64,000 nucleotides of DNA. It comes from Bacillus dicomae (lineage in GTDB: Bacteria > Bacillota > Bacilli > Bacillales > Bacillaceae_G). The notes below the pieces were generated by a model that was given only the letters and a program-made list of their open reading frames with translations, made no database searches and had not been told where the DNA came from. The stretch spans positions 372,001 to 436,000 of the forward strand of contig NZ_VHIV01000001.1 of assembly GCF_006494425.1 (NCBI RefSeq), in the 5' to 3' direction. Of this stretch, positions 34,369 through 42,753 are shown piece after piece. The position numbers were made by a program, and so were the translations under genes. How positions within the stretch are numbered: position 1 is the first letter of the stretch; the number at the start of each line of letters is the position of its first letter.

Positions 34369-35160
34369 TTAAATCCAATCCGTTCTATTTTCACGAATAA
34401 ACTTCATATCTTTCTCATAATGCTCCAGATGTCCGTCATCAATCATTCTTTGGAAATTTAGGTCGCCTTCTTGTGCTTTTCTTTTCATATATGTACATAA
34501 CGCTTCTAAACGTAGTAGTACCGTACCTAAGTAATCTTCGTCCATACTTTTACCGTAGGACTGAATAAACAATTTCACTCTTTCTTTCATACGGCTAGCA
34601 TGTTGTGCCGCTTCATAAGGAATTGCCTCACCCGATTCTGTATAATACACTCTACTTAAAGGTACACAAGTATAAAGCGTATAAGCGATATCCCAAATTC
34701 TTGGACCAGGAGCAGCAACATCGAAATCAATAATACCTACTGGTTTTTCTTGACTAAAAATAATATTGTATATAGCAAAATCGTTATGGCATACAACCTC
34801 AATGTTATTTGGCGTATGATCCATCGGTTTCCACTCATCTAATAATGGAAAGTCACTTACAGCATCATGGTACAACCGAAGCATCTTTGCTATTTCTTTT
34901 AACACATCGTTAGAATACATATATTCTTTTAAAGGATAATTTCCAGCTTCTCCTTCAATAAAAGATAAAATCTCTCTATCTTTTTCATCTACACCTAAAA
35001 ACTTTGGAGCATGATGAAAACCTTTCTTTTCTAAGTGCTGTAATAATGTATGAATTTTTGCACTGTCTGGCTTTAATTCTCGCCGAACAGTATTTTCAGA
35101 ACGATATACGTTTGAGACGTTTCCGCCAGTTAGTTTTTCTTCGTTGATGTAGTTTGACAT
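34369..35160 (-). CDS. aminoglycoside-phosphotransferase-fold kinase
   Basis: The 263-residue protein has the APH catalytic loop VCHNDFAIYNIIF near residue 139 and the metal-binding GIIDFDVAAPGPRIWDIAY near residue 159. The N-lobe begins GGNVSNVYR. Related proteins phosphorylate small hydroxyl compounds such as choline, thiamine or antibiotics. The true substrate is unknown. Upstream TATGGAGGGGATTAC precedes the start. It stands alone on the minus strand. Confidence 0.82.
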   Translation of the reverse strand: MSNYINEEKLTGGNVSNVYRSENTVRRELKPDSAKIHTLLQHLEKKGFHHAPKFLGVDEKDREILSFIEGEAGNYPLKEYMYSNDVLKEIAKMLRLYHDAVSDFPLLDEWKPMDHTPNNIEVVCHNDFAIYNIIFSQEKPVGIIDFDVAAPGPRIWDIAYTLYTCVPLSRVYYTESGEAIPYEAAQHASRMKERVKLFIQSYGKSMDEDYLGTVLLRLEALCTYMKRKAQEGDLNFQRMIDDGHLEHYEKDMKFIRENRTDWI

Positions 35161-35312
35161 GTAATCCCCTCCATTATCACGACTGTGCGATTATATTGTA
35201 ACATCTTAGAGCAAGGGGTGTAATCGTATTCAAATGATGTGTTTATTCTCGTTCAAATAAGATATTTATAAGTGCATACGCGACTTAATTTGTCAGTTGT
35301 TTTCAAAAAAGA

Positions 35313-35516
35313 TTGTACATTTTATTTTAAGTATGCTATGATAATGTCAGTTGAATAGTTAAATTAAGCAATCCATATGTTATCAAGTGCTGAAAACGAA
35401 CGAGAAAAAGTATGTGAGAACTAGTTTATGTTTCGTATTTGATAATGTGTGGATTCTTTTTTTAGACAGGAAGACTAAAAAATTTAAAATTTGTATTTTC
35501 TTAGGAGGAAATAATT
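35313..35516 (+). promoter_or_regulatory. cspA promoter and long 5' leader
   Basis: TTGTAC (35313-35318) and TATGAT (35337-35342) are 18 bases apart, giving a leader of about 168 bases before the start codon. Long structured leaders are usual for cold-shock genes, where they control mRNA stability and translation at low temperature. TTAGGAGG lies just before the ATG. The DNA between 35161 and 35312 shows no gene. Confidence 0.6.
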
Positions 35517-35720
35517 ATGGCAGTAACAGGACAAGTAAAATGGTTTAACAACGAAAAAGGATTCGGTTTCATCGAAGTTCCAGGCGAAAACGACGTATTC
35601 GTACACTTCTCTGCAATCGAAACTGACGGTTTCAAATCTCTAGAAGAAGGTCAAAAAGTTAGCTTCGAAATCGAAGAAGGTAACCGTGGACCTCAAGCTA
35701 AAAACGTAATCAAACTATAA
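35517..35720 (+). CDS. cspA: cold-shock RNA chaperone
   Basis: The 67-residue protein is a complete cold-shock domain with RNP1 KGFGFIEV and RNP2 VFVHFSAI. It binds single-stranded RNA and melts secondary structure. The B. cereus group has several paralogs; the exact letter is a guess. The gene is rich in optimal codons, suggesting high expression, and stands alone between a long leader and a terminator. Confidence 0.93.
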   Translation: MAVTGQVKWFNNEKGFGFIEVPGENDVFVHFSAIETDGFKSLEEGQKVSFEIEEGNRGPQAKNVIKL

Positions 35721-35738
35721 TTTTATAGTTTATTATGG

Positions 35739-35769
35739 AAAAAGGATGGCTGCTGCCATCCTTTTTTTT
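35739..35769 (+). terminator. rho-independent terminator after cspA
   Basis: GGATGGC and GCCATCC arms with loop TGCT are followed by eight T. Confidence 0.92.
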
Positions 35770-35865
35770 ATGTTGTGGAGAAAGTCTTTCCCTCTCAAAA
35801 TTCGGCGGGAGACCAACTGCTTGTTAACGCTCAATTATTGAGGATTGAATAAAGTTTTACTTTAT
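35767..35865 (+). repeat. short TTTAT-bounded element related to bcr1
   Basis: This 99-bp stretch begins and ends with TTTAT, like bcr1, and shares with it CTCAAAATTC-GCG, GGGA-CCAACTGC and an end like AAAGTTTTACTTTAT in the same order, but the middle and the first hairpin are shortened or changed. It follows the cspA terminator directly, as copy 1 follows the VOC terminator. It may be a decayed bcr1 or a separate small family. Confidence 0.65.
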
Positions 35866-35914
35866 AAATGAGAAAGTACTAAGTTTATTTGTTCTTAACT
35901 TTTTTCTTTACAAT

Positions 35915-36112
35915 TCACTTTTTATTTATTGTACTGTCTACATCTGCGCCATATAGGCTTTGATTAACATCTTTTTTGTTAGCATTGTTGTTAGAATTTT
36001 GTTCGTCTTGAGATGATGTTTCTAACATTTGTTCTTGCTCCTTACTAGGGGTATTCAGAGCATCTGATGGGACGCTATTAATCTGTTGGCTTAATAGACT
36101 TTTTTTCTCCAT
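35915..36112 (-). CDS. small hydrophilic protein, 65 residues, function unknown
   Basis: The start at 36112 lies behind AAAAAGGAG on the minus strand; the frame opens further up to 36169 without a site. The protein is rich in Ser, Asn, Gln and Glu, with low complexity (QNSNNNANKK), and is probably disordered. There is no signal peptide or membrane segment. I do not recognise it. Confidence 0.55.
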   Translation of the reverse strand: MEKKSLLSQQINSVPSDALNTPSKEQEQMLETSSQDEQNSNNNANKKDVNQSLYGADVDSTINKK

Positions 36113-36431
36113 ATTATACAGCTCCTTTTTGGAATTAAATAAAAAACTAATGTAATCATAAATAATCACTTACATATTTTGTGTTTTGAAATGGAATTAT
36201 ATACAAAACTTATATTGCAGATTTAACGAATTAAAAAGTTGCTAGTGATGTATAAAGTTGAAGTTCTTAATGGAAATTAAAAACGGGTAACACGTACAAG
36301 TACTTTTTAACGAAGTGGATAATTTTCTTATCATTTTTTTAATATGTAATAATATTAAAAAATAAAGGGGATACAGAGACACTCGGAAGAAAATACGAAG
36401 AAGAGTAAAGGCCTTCCAAAGTGGAAGGTCT
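36113..36431. other. intergenic region without a recognisable gene
   Basis: About 320 bases of very AT-rich DNA. Only the terminator of the next minus-strand gene near 36404 was recognised, and no coding pattern on either strand. Confidence 0.5.
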
Positions 36432-36436
36432 TTACT
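36404..36436 (-). terminator. terminator of the 61-residue membrane protein gene
   Basis: AAAGGCCTTCC and GGAAGGTCTTT form a stem with loop AAAGT, extended by matching AGAGTAA/TTACTCT on each side. Confidence 0.75.
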
Positions 36437-36617
36437 CTTCTTTTTCAACCTTTTTCTTCTCACGTTTTTTACATTCAGAGCATTTCGATTTACGAAAAGG
36501 TTTTGCAAAAAATAATAGTATGAAACATAAGCCGATTATAATACTAGCTGGATTTTTCACGATCACAATGCTACTATTTTTCATTTGAATCGATGGTTGC
36601 ATTTCTTTTTCTTCCAT
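36432..36617 (-). CDS. small single-pass membrane protein with CxxC
   Basis: The 61-residue protein has one hydrophobic segment (about residues 24-40), then a basic cytosolic tail containing KCSECKKRE, a CxxC pair, and a run of Lys/Glu. TGGAGGTCC precedes the start. It may bind a metal or form a disulfide, but no family was recognised. Confidence 0.55.
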   Translation of the reverse strand: MEEKEMQPSIQMKNSSIVIVKNPASIIIGLCFILLFFAKPFRKSKCSECKKREKKKVEKEE

Positions 36618-36716
36618 AGTGGACCTCCATATATTGGATTTTTCTTTTAATTATAGCAAAGTTAATTGTCGTAATGATGCGAAATGAGGAAGCAATTGTA
36701 AATATTTATAGGTAGT

Positions 36717-36874
36717 ATAAAGTGAAACTTTAATCAGTGGGGGTTTTCTTCATCCCCCACTGATTATTAGCCCTCACCAATCGGACTTTTATGGGCAGTT
36801 GATCCCCCACCTAAATTCTTTGCTTTCGCTGAATTTTGAGGTGGGGGTCTTACTGCCCATTAAAGCGGGATAAA
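36717..36874 (-). repeat. bcr1 repeat, copy 2 (inverted)
   Basis: This 158-bp copy lies on the minus strand relative to copies 1 and 3 and is bounded by ATAAA on both sides, the complement of TTTAT. Both hairpins are intact. It sits between the 61-residue membrane protein gene and comK. Apart from this element, 36618-37052 is AT-rich and holds only an imperfect AAGCGG/CCGTTTT hairpin near 36964-36985. Confidence 0.92.
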
Positions 36875-37052
36875 TATTTATTATGTAGGTATTATTGTTT
36901 AATTACTATATTAGTTTTTAAAAATTTAAAAGATATTTGATAAATAATAAAGTATTGTAAAAAAGCGGAATCTGTAAGCCGTTTTCTTTTCATAGATGCT
37001 AAAATTATACATGCAGCTGCTAATATAAATAGAAAAAAGGAGATAGTGGGAT

Positions 37053-37634
37053 ATGGAGAATAAAGTGGAACGCTACGTCGAAAACTATGTGGTAAATAAA
37101 AATACAATGGCCTTACTTCCTGTAATTCTCAGTGAAAAGAAAATTGTTACGCGAGTTGTTGAAGTGCAAGACTCTTTTTTCGTATTTCAAAAGCCTCTAG
37201 ATATTATAGAAAGAAGTTGTCGCAAGCATGGTTCTAGTTTCTTAGGCAGAAAAGAAGGAACGAAAGAGTTAACTCATATTACACATAAAGCGCCGATTGC
37301 GATTAGTCCAACAGATCAACTTTATTTTTTTCCTACCTATTCGTATTCTAGAAAAGAGTGCGCGTGGTTGTCGCACTTTTATATTGAAAGCAATAAAGAA
37401 TTGAAAGATGGAAACCTTATTATTAGATTTATAAATGGCTTTGCGGTGAAGTTAGAGATATCTAAAACTAGTTTTGAAAATCAACAAAATCGTACAGCGA
37501 AATTGCGTACTGAGTATGAAGATCGTAGAAAAAAACAAGGGAGTCCTTGTTTTAAAGAGATAGATAAAAATGAAGAATCTAGATTAAGACCAGCATATGA
37601 GAAAGTGTATTTTGTGAAAGAAGACGAGGTGTGA
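37053..37634 (+). CDS. comK: competence transcription factor ComK
   Basis: The 193-residue protein matches ComK along its length: PLDIIERSCRKHGSSFLGRKEGT, THKAPIAIS, YFFPT and SFENQQNRTAKLRTEYEDR correspond to the conserved core of the B. subtilis protein of 192 residues. ComK activates DNA-uptake genes. The B. cereus group has two comK-like genes; which one this is cannot be settled here, although the yhjE-sipV-addBA neighbourhood fits the B. subtilis locus. AAAAGGAG precedes ATG 37053. Confidence 0.93.
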   Translation: MENKVERYVENYVVNKNTMALLPVILSEKKIVTRVVEVQDSFFVFQKPLDIIERSCRKHGSSFLGRKEGTKELTHITHKAPIAISPTDQLYFFPTYSYSRKECAWLSHFYIESNKELKDGNLIIRFINGFAVKLEISKTSFENQQNRTAKLRTEYEDRRKKQGSPCFKEIDKNEESRLRPAYEKVYFVKEDEV

Positions 37635-37636
37635 GA

Positions 37637-37665
37637 GGATGGGGAACCCCCCATCCTTTTTATTT
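37637..37665 (+). terminator. rho-independent terminator after comK
   Basis: GGATGGGG and CCCCATCC arms are followed by TTTTTATTT. Confidence 0.9.
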
Positions 37666-37694
37666 GTTAGTAAGTCAATATATTGGAGAAATCG
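37663..37694. repeat. short fragment of the dispersed GATATA repeat
   Basis: TTTGTTAGTAAGTCAATATA followed by TTGGAGAAATCG is a clear but degenerate match to the head and first half-unit at 2243. It directly follows the comK terminator. Confidence 0.55.
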
Positions 37695-37908
37695 AAAATA
37701 CCAAAAACTGCTATCCTCTAAATAACAAAACGTACGAAACGTCCTGTCGAATATTGATGGATTATCATAGCTAAATAATGAAGGAATTCTAATGAAAGGT
37801 ATGGAAACTTAATAATTACATCTCCATATGTCGTATCTACCATTTCCTCTTTCATATAAGCAATGATACAGTAGAGGTAGTACTTAGAGTAAAGGGGTAA
37901 AGTGTAGA

Positions 37909-38502
37909 ATGGATTTTCAGACAATCAAAGAATATTTTTCACCAGAAAATATGGATCATATTGTTGAAAGTTATAAAGCGTTCGGACCACTTCTTGGTAT
38001 TGGTTTACCGATGATAGAGGCGCTAATTCCAGCATTGCCACTTATCGTATTTGTATTGGCGAATGCTGTTGCATTTGGATTTTGGCTCGGTTTTCTTTAT
38101 TCTTGGCTTGGATCAGTAATGGGGGCCTTACTTGTCTTTTTCATTATCCGCCATTTTGGACGAAGTCGTTTCTTTTCTTTTGTAAATAAGCATAAGAGAG
38201 TACGAAAGGCAATGGGATGGATTGAAAGGAAAGGGTTCGCACCGATTTTCGTCATATTTTGTTTTCCGTTTACACCGTCTGCGCTTATAAATGTTGTCGC
38301 TGGCTTATCTCGTATTAGTGTAAAACAGTTTGGCCTTGCGCTCGCGTTCGGAAAGCTTGTGATGATTTTTATTTTAACGTATATCGGTCATGATTTAATG
38401 TCATTTATTCATAATCCGGTGAAATCAGTTATTGTAGCAATTGGTATTTTTATTCTATGGTATGTTGGTAAGAAAATCGAAGTAAAGTTAGAACTACAGT
38501 AA
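37909..38502 (+). CDS. yhjE: TVP38/TMEM64-family membrane protein YhjE
   Basis: The 197-residue protein has about five membrane segments and the DedA/VTT-type pattern: EALIPALPLIVF, SWLGSVMGALLVFFIIRHFGR, and FCFPFTPSALINVVAGLSR. The family is linked to lipid scrambling or transport. Order next to sipV and size match B. subtilis yhjE. AAAGGGG precedes ATG 37909. sipV starts 56 bases after its stop. Confidence 0.85.
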   Translation: MDFQTIKEYFSPENMDHIVESYKAFGPLLGIGLPMIEALIPALPLIVFVLANAVAFGFWLGFLYSWLGSVMGALLVFFIIRHFGRSRFFSFVNKHKRVRKAMGWIERKGFAPIFVIFCFPFTPSALINVVAGLSRISVKQFGLALAFGKLVMIFILTYIGHDLMSFIHNPVKSVIVAIGIFILWYVGKKIEVKLELQ

Positions 38503-38558
38503 GAATAGTCTTCTTTATAAATATATGCTTCATTATTAAAGGATAAGGGGAGAAGCGG

Positions 38559-39122
38559 ATGAAGAAAACTTTGAAAAAAGAAGGCATAGAGTGGATACGA
38601 ACAATTTTAATTGGTGTATTATTAGCTGTATTTTTTCGAACGTTTTTCTTTTCAACGTACGTTGTAGAGGGGAAGTCAATGATGCCGACATTGCAAGATG
38701 GCAATATGCTCGTTGTAAATAAGGTGAGTTATCAAGTAGGGGATTTGAATAGGTTTGATGTTGTTGTGTTTCATGCGAATAAAAAAGAGGACTACGTAAA
38801 ACGAATTATCGGTTTACCTGGGGATCAAATTGAATATAAGCATGATAAACTATATATAAACGGACAATTCGTAGATGAACCTTATTTAGAGAAGTATAAG
38901 AAAGAGGTAAATGGACGACAACTAACAGGTGATTTTACATTAGAAGAGCTAACGAAAGAAAAGAAGGTGCCATCTGGATATATTTTCGTAGTAGGGGATA
39001 ATCGCCTTGGTAGCTGGGATAGTAGACACTTTGGATTTGTGAAAGCAGATACAGTTGTCGGTAAAGTTGATTTACGATATTGGCCAATTCAAGAGGTGCA
39101 AACGAATTTTTCAAAAGGTTGA
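38559..39122 (+). CDS. sipV: type I signal peptidase
   Basis: The 187-residue protein has one N-terminal membrane anchor (about residues 15-35) and the Ser-Lys catalytic pair: Ser in GKSMMPTL near residue 46 and Lys in YVKRIIGLPGD near residue 87, with the later boxes GDNRLGSWDSRHFG. It removes signal peptides from secreted proteins, which here would include CytK and the SLH proteins. AAGGGGAG precedes ATG 38559. The symbol follows synteny. Confidence 0.92.
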   Translation: MKKTLKKEGIEWIRTILIGVLLAVFFRTFFFSTYVVEGKSMMPTLQDGNMLVVNKVSYQVGDLNRFDVVVFHANKKEDYVKRIIGLPGDQIEYKHDKLYINGQFVDEPYLEKYKKEVNGRQLTGDFTLEELTKEKKVPSGYIFVVGDNRLGSWDSRHFGFVKADTVVGKVDLRYWPIQEVQTNFSKG

Positions 39123-39141
39123 TATAATAGGTAGAAGTATA

Positions 39142-39172
39142 GAAAAGACAAACAACTCCGTTTGTCTTTTTT
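39142..39172 (+). terminator. rho-independent terminator after sipV
   Basis: AAAAGACAAAC and GTTTGTCTTTT arms with loop AACTCC and further T residues. Confidence 0.92.
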
Positions 39173-39237
39173 CGTGTACTATAATACAATTATAGTAGCA
39201 AACTAACGTTCGTTATGTAAGTGAAAGGTGGGGTTAC

Positions 39238-42200
39238 ATGTCACTTCGATTTGTGATTGGTAGAGCGGGAAGTGGAAAAAGTACACTTTGTTTACACGAA
39301 GTGCAAGAAGAGTTAAAACAGCGCCCAAGAGGGGAAACAATATTGTATCTTGTGCCAGAACAGATGACATTCCAAACGCAGCAGGCGTTAATTGGAAGTG
39401 AGGATGTTAGAGGTTCTATTCGGGCACAAGTTTTTAGTTTTTCACGATTAGCGTGGAAGGTATTGCAAGAAGTTGGCGGAGCGAGTCGTCTTCATATTGA
39501 TGAAGCGGGCGTACATATGTTACTTCGTAAAATTGTAGAGTCTCGTAAAGATGGATTATCGGTGTTCCAAAAAGCAGCGGAGCAAAATGGTTTCTTTGAA
39601 CATCTTGGCAGTATGATTGCGGAGTTTAAACGTTACAACGTGACGCCATCTAACGTATATGAAATGTGGCAACAATTAGATGCGCATAGTAGTAGTGCCG
39701 AACAAAAGCTATTAGCGAATAAAGTGTATGATTTACAACTATTATATGATGATTTTGAACGTGCTTTAATCGGAAAATATTTAGATTCAGAAGACTACCT
39801 GCAATTGTTAGTCGAAAAGCTTCCACAGTCTGAATATGTAAAGGGAGCTGAAATTTATATAGATGGATTTCATTCATTCTCACCGCAAGAGCTAGAAATT
39901 GTAAGACAGCTTATGATTTGCGGAGCGAGAGTTACGATTACGTTAACGCTAGATGAAAAAACGTTAGCGCAGCCAGTAAATGAACTAGATTTATTTTATG
40001 AAACGACGTTAACATATGGAAAAATAAAGCAAGTAGCCCGTGAAGAGAAGGTAGAAATTGAAAAAACAATTCCACTTATGGAACAGCCTCGTTTTCATTC
40101 TCCGGCATTAGCTCATTTAGAAAAGCATTATGAAGCTCGTCCAAATGAAAAGTTTCATGGTGAAGCAACTGTAACAATTAGTACAGCAGCGAATTTACGA
40201 GCTGAAGTAGAAGGTGTTGCCCGTGAAATTCGAAGACTTGTGGCGGACGAAGATTATCGTTACCGAGATATTGCGGTTCTTCTTCGTAACGGGGAAAGTT
40301 ATTACGATGTGATGCGAACGTTATTTACAGATTATAATATTCCGCATTTCATCGATGAAAAACGCCCGATGTCACATCATCCGTTAGTAGAATGCATTCG
40401 CTCTGCACTAGAGATTATTAGCGGGAATTGGCGTTATGATGCAGTGTTTCGCTGCGTGAAAACAGAGCTTTTATATCCATTAGACGTAAGAAAAGAAACG
40501 ATACGCGAAGAGATGGATGAGTTTGAGAATTATTGCTTAGCCTACGGTGTACAAGGAAAGAGATGGACTTCTGAGGATCCATGGATGTATCGACGCTATC
40601 GTTCTCTTGACGATACGAACGGAATGATTACAGACAGCGAACGTGAAATGGAAGAGAAAATAAATAGGCTACGCGACGTTGTAAGAACGCCCGTTATTCG
40701 CATGCAAAAAAGACTGAAGCGTGCGGGAACAGTTATGCAAATGTGTGAAGCGGTGTACTTATTTTTAGAGGAGCTAGACGTTCCGAAAAAACTAGAAGCA
40801 TTACGTATTCGTGCAGAAGAGAGTGGAGATTTCTTATTTGCGACAGATCATGAGCAAGTGTGGGAAGAAGTAATGAGTCTTCTTGATACGTTTGTTGAGA
40901 TGCTTGGCGAAGAGAAAATGTCACTTTCTATGTTCACAGACGTTATGTCGACAGGTCTTGAGGCGCTTCAATTCGCAAATATTCCGCCGTCACTAGACCA
41001 AGTGTTAATTGCTAATGTTGATCGTTCTAGATTATCAAATGTGAAAGCAACCTTCATTATCGGCGTAAATGAAGGCGTCATTCCAGCAGCACCGATGGAT
41101 GAAGGGATGCTTTCTGATGAGGAAAGAGAAGTTCTTGGTGCGGCAGGGATTGAACTTGCGCCAACGACGAGACAAACTTTATTAGAAGAACAGTTCGTTA
41201 TGTATCAAATGGTAACGAGAGCGACTGAGAAATTATATATTTCATGTCCGCTTGCAGATGAGGAAGGAAAGACGTTACTTGCATCTAGCTTTATTAAGAA
41301 AATAAAAAGAATGTTTCCTGATGTGAAAGACTCGTTTATTACGAATGACGTAAACGACTTATCACGTTCAGAACAAATTTCATACGTAGCAACGCCAGAA
41401 GTAACGTTATCTTACGTTATGCAACAACTTCAAACATGGAAGCGATACGGATTTGAAGGGAATTTAGACTTTTGGTGGGATGTATATAATTTCTACGTTA
41501 CTTCAGATGAATGGAAACAAAAAAGTAGCCGCGTGCTATCAAGTTTATTCTACCGAAATCGTGCGCAAAAGCTAAGTACAGTTGTAAGTAGAGATTTGTA
41601 CGGAGATACAATTAAGGGAAGTGTCTCTCGTATGGAACTATTTAACCGTTGTGCGTACGCTCATTTTGCGCAGCACGGTTTATCATTAAGAGAGCGTGAT
41701 ATTTTCAAACTGGATGCGCCAGATATCGGGGAGCTATTCCATGCAGCGCTGAAGAGAATTGCAGATAGGCTATTACGTGAAAATCGTACTTGGGCGGATT
41801 TATCAATAAAAGAGTGTGAGCACCTTTCTGCTGTAGTAATAGAAGAAATTGCACCGTTATTACAAAGACAAATTTTATTAAGTTCAAACCGTCATTTCTA
41901 TTTAAAACAAAAACTACAACAAATCATATTCCGTACGTCAATCATTCTTCGTGAACATGCGAAGTCGAGCGGTTTCGTACCAGTTGATTTAGAAGTGCCG
42001 TTCGGTATGGGTGGGACAGGGTCGCTTCCGCCGATGGAGTTCTCATTACCAAATGGTGTGAAGATGGAAGTAGTTGGCCGTATTGACCGTGTTGATAAGG
42101 CGGAAGATGAAAACGGAACATTCTTACGTATTATTGACTATAAATCAAGTGCAAAAGCGTTAGACTTAACGGAAGTGTATTACGGATTAGCACTTCAAAT

Positions 42201-42753
42201 GTTAACGTATTTAGATGTTGTTACTTCAAATGCACAGACGTGGATGAAAAAAGGCGGGACAGCATCACCAGCTGGTGTACTGTACTTCCATATTCATAAC
42301 CCGATCGTTGAGGTGAAAGGTGACGCATCGGAAGCAGAAATTGAAAAGGAAATTTTAAAGAAATTCAAAATGAAAGGACTCGTACTAGGAGATGCTGATG
42401 TTGTTCGTTTAATGGATAACAAACTTTCAACAGGAAGCTCTGATATTATTTCTGCTGGTCTGAAAAAAGACGGTAGTTTTAGTGCGCGTTCTAGTATTGC
42501 CAGTGAACAAGAGTTTAACGTCCTACAAAAATACGTACACCATACGTTTGAAAATATCGGAAAAGACATTACAGAAGGCGTTATCGATATTGCTCCTTAC
42601 AAAAAGGGAAATAAAGCGGCGTGTACCTTCTGTAACTTCAAATCTGTTTGTCAGTTCGATGAATCACTTGAAGATAATCAATTCCGTACGCTAAAAGATA
42701 TGAAAGATAGTGAAGCGATGGAGAAAATTAGAGAGGAGGTTGGCGGAGAATGA
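39238..42753 (+). CDS. addB: ATP-dependent helicase/nuclease subunit B
   Basis: The 1171-residue subunit has the nucleotide loop [10 protein letters not shown] at residue 7, inactivated helicase-like domains, and a C-terminal RecB-type nuclease with IIDYKSS near residue 960. Cys in FNRCAYAHF near residue 802 and the late cluster [10 protein letters not shown] near residue 1123 would hold the iron-sulfur cluster known in AddB. With AddA it resects double-strand breaks for RecA. GGTGGGG precedes ATG 39238. It overlaps addA by four bases. Confidence 0.96.
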   Translation: MSLRFVIGRAGSGKSTLCLHEVQEELKQRPRGETILYLVPEQMTFQTQQALIGSEDVRGSIRAQVFSFSRLAWKVLQEVGGASRLHIDEAGVHMLLRKIVESRKDGLSVFQKAAEQNGFFEHLGSMIAEFKRYNVTPSNVYEMWQQLDAHSSSAEQKLLANKVYDLQLLYDDFERALIGKYLDSEDYLQLLVEKLPQSEYVKGAEIYIDGFHSFSPQELEIVRQLMICGARVTITLTLDEKTLAQPVNELDLFYETTLTYGKIKQVAREEKVEIEKTIPLMEQPRFHSPALAHLEKHYEARPNEKFHGEATVTISTAANLRAEVEGVAREIRRLVADEDYRYRDIAVLLRNGESYYDVMRTLFTDYNIPHFIDEKRPMSHHPLVECIRSALEIISGNWRYDAVFRCVKTELLYPLDVRKETIREEMDEFENYCLAYGVQGKRWTSEDPWMYRRYRSLDDTNGMITDSEREMEEKINRLRDVVRTPVIRMQKRLKRAGTVMQMCEAVYLFLEELDVPKKLEALRIRAEESGDFLFATDHEQVWEEVMSLLDTFVEMLGEEKMSLSMFTDVMSTGLEALQFANIPPSLDQVLIANVDRSRLSNVKATFIIGVNEGVIPAAPMDEGMLSDEEREVLGAAGIELAPTTRQTLLEEQFVMYQMVTRATEKLYISCPLADEEGKTLLASSFIKKIKRMFPDVKDSFITNDVNDLSRSEQISYVATPEVTLSYVMQQLQTWKRYGFEGNLDFWWDVYNFYVTSDEWKQKSSRVLSSLFYRNRAQKLSTVVSRDLYGDTIKGSVSRMELFNRCAYAHFAQHGLSLRERDIFKLDAPDIGELFHAALKRIADRLLRENRTWADLSIKECEHLSAVVIEEIAPLLQRQILLSSNRHFYLKQKLQQIIFRTSIILREHAKSSGFVPVDLEVPFGMGGTGSLPPMEFSLPNGVKMEVVGRIDRVDKAEDENGTFLRIIDYKSSAKALDLTEVYYGLALQMLTYLDVVTSNAQTWMKKGGTASPAGVLYFHIHNPIVEVKGDASEAEIEKEILKKFKMKGLVLGDADVVRLMDNKLSTGSSDIISAGLKKDGSFSARSSIASEQEFNVLQKYVHHTFENIGKDITEGVIDIAPYKKGNKAACTFCNFKSVCQFDESLEDNQFRTLKDMKDSEAMEKIREEVGGE

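Noticed and set aside
36876-37052. ComK autoregulatory box upstream of comK
   Set aside because: A-rich and T-rich runs are common here, but no AAAA-N5-TTTT pair with the expected spacing was convincing.
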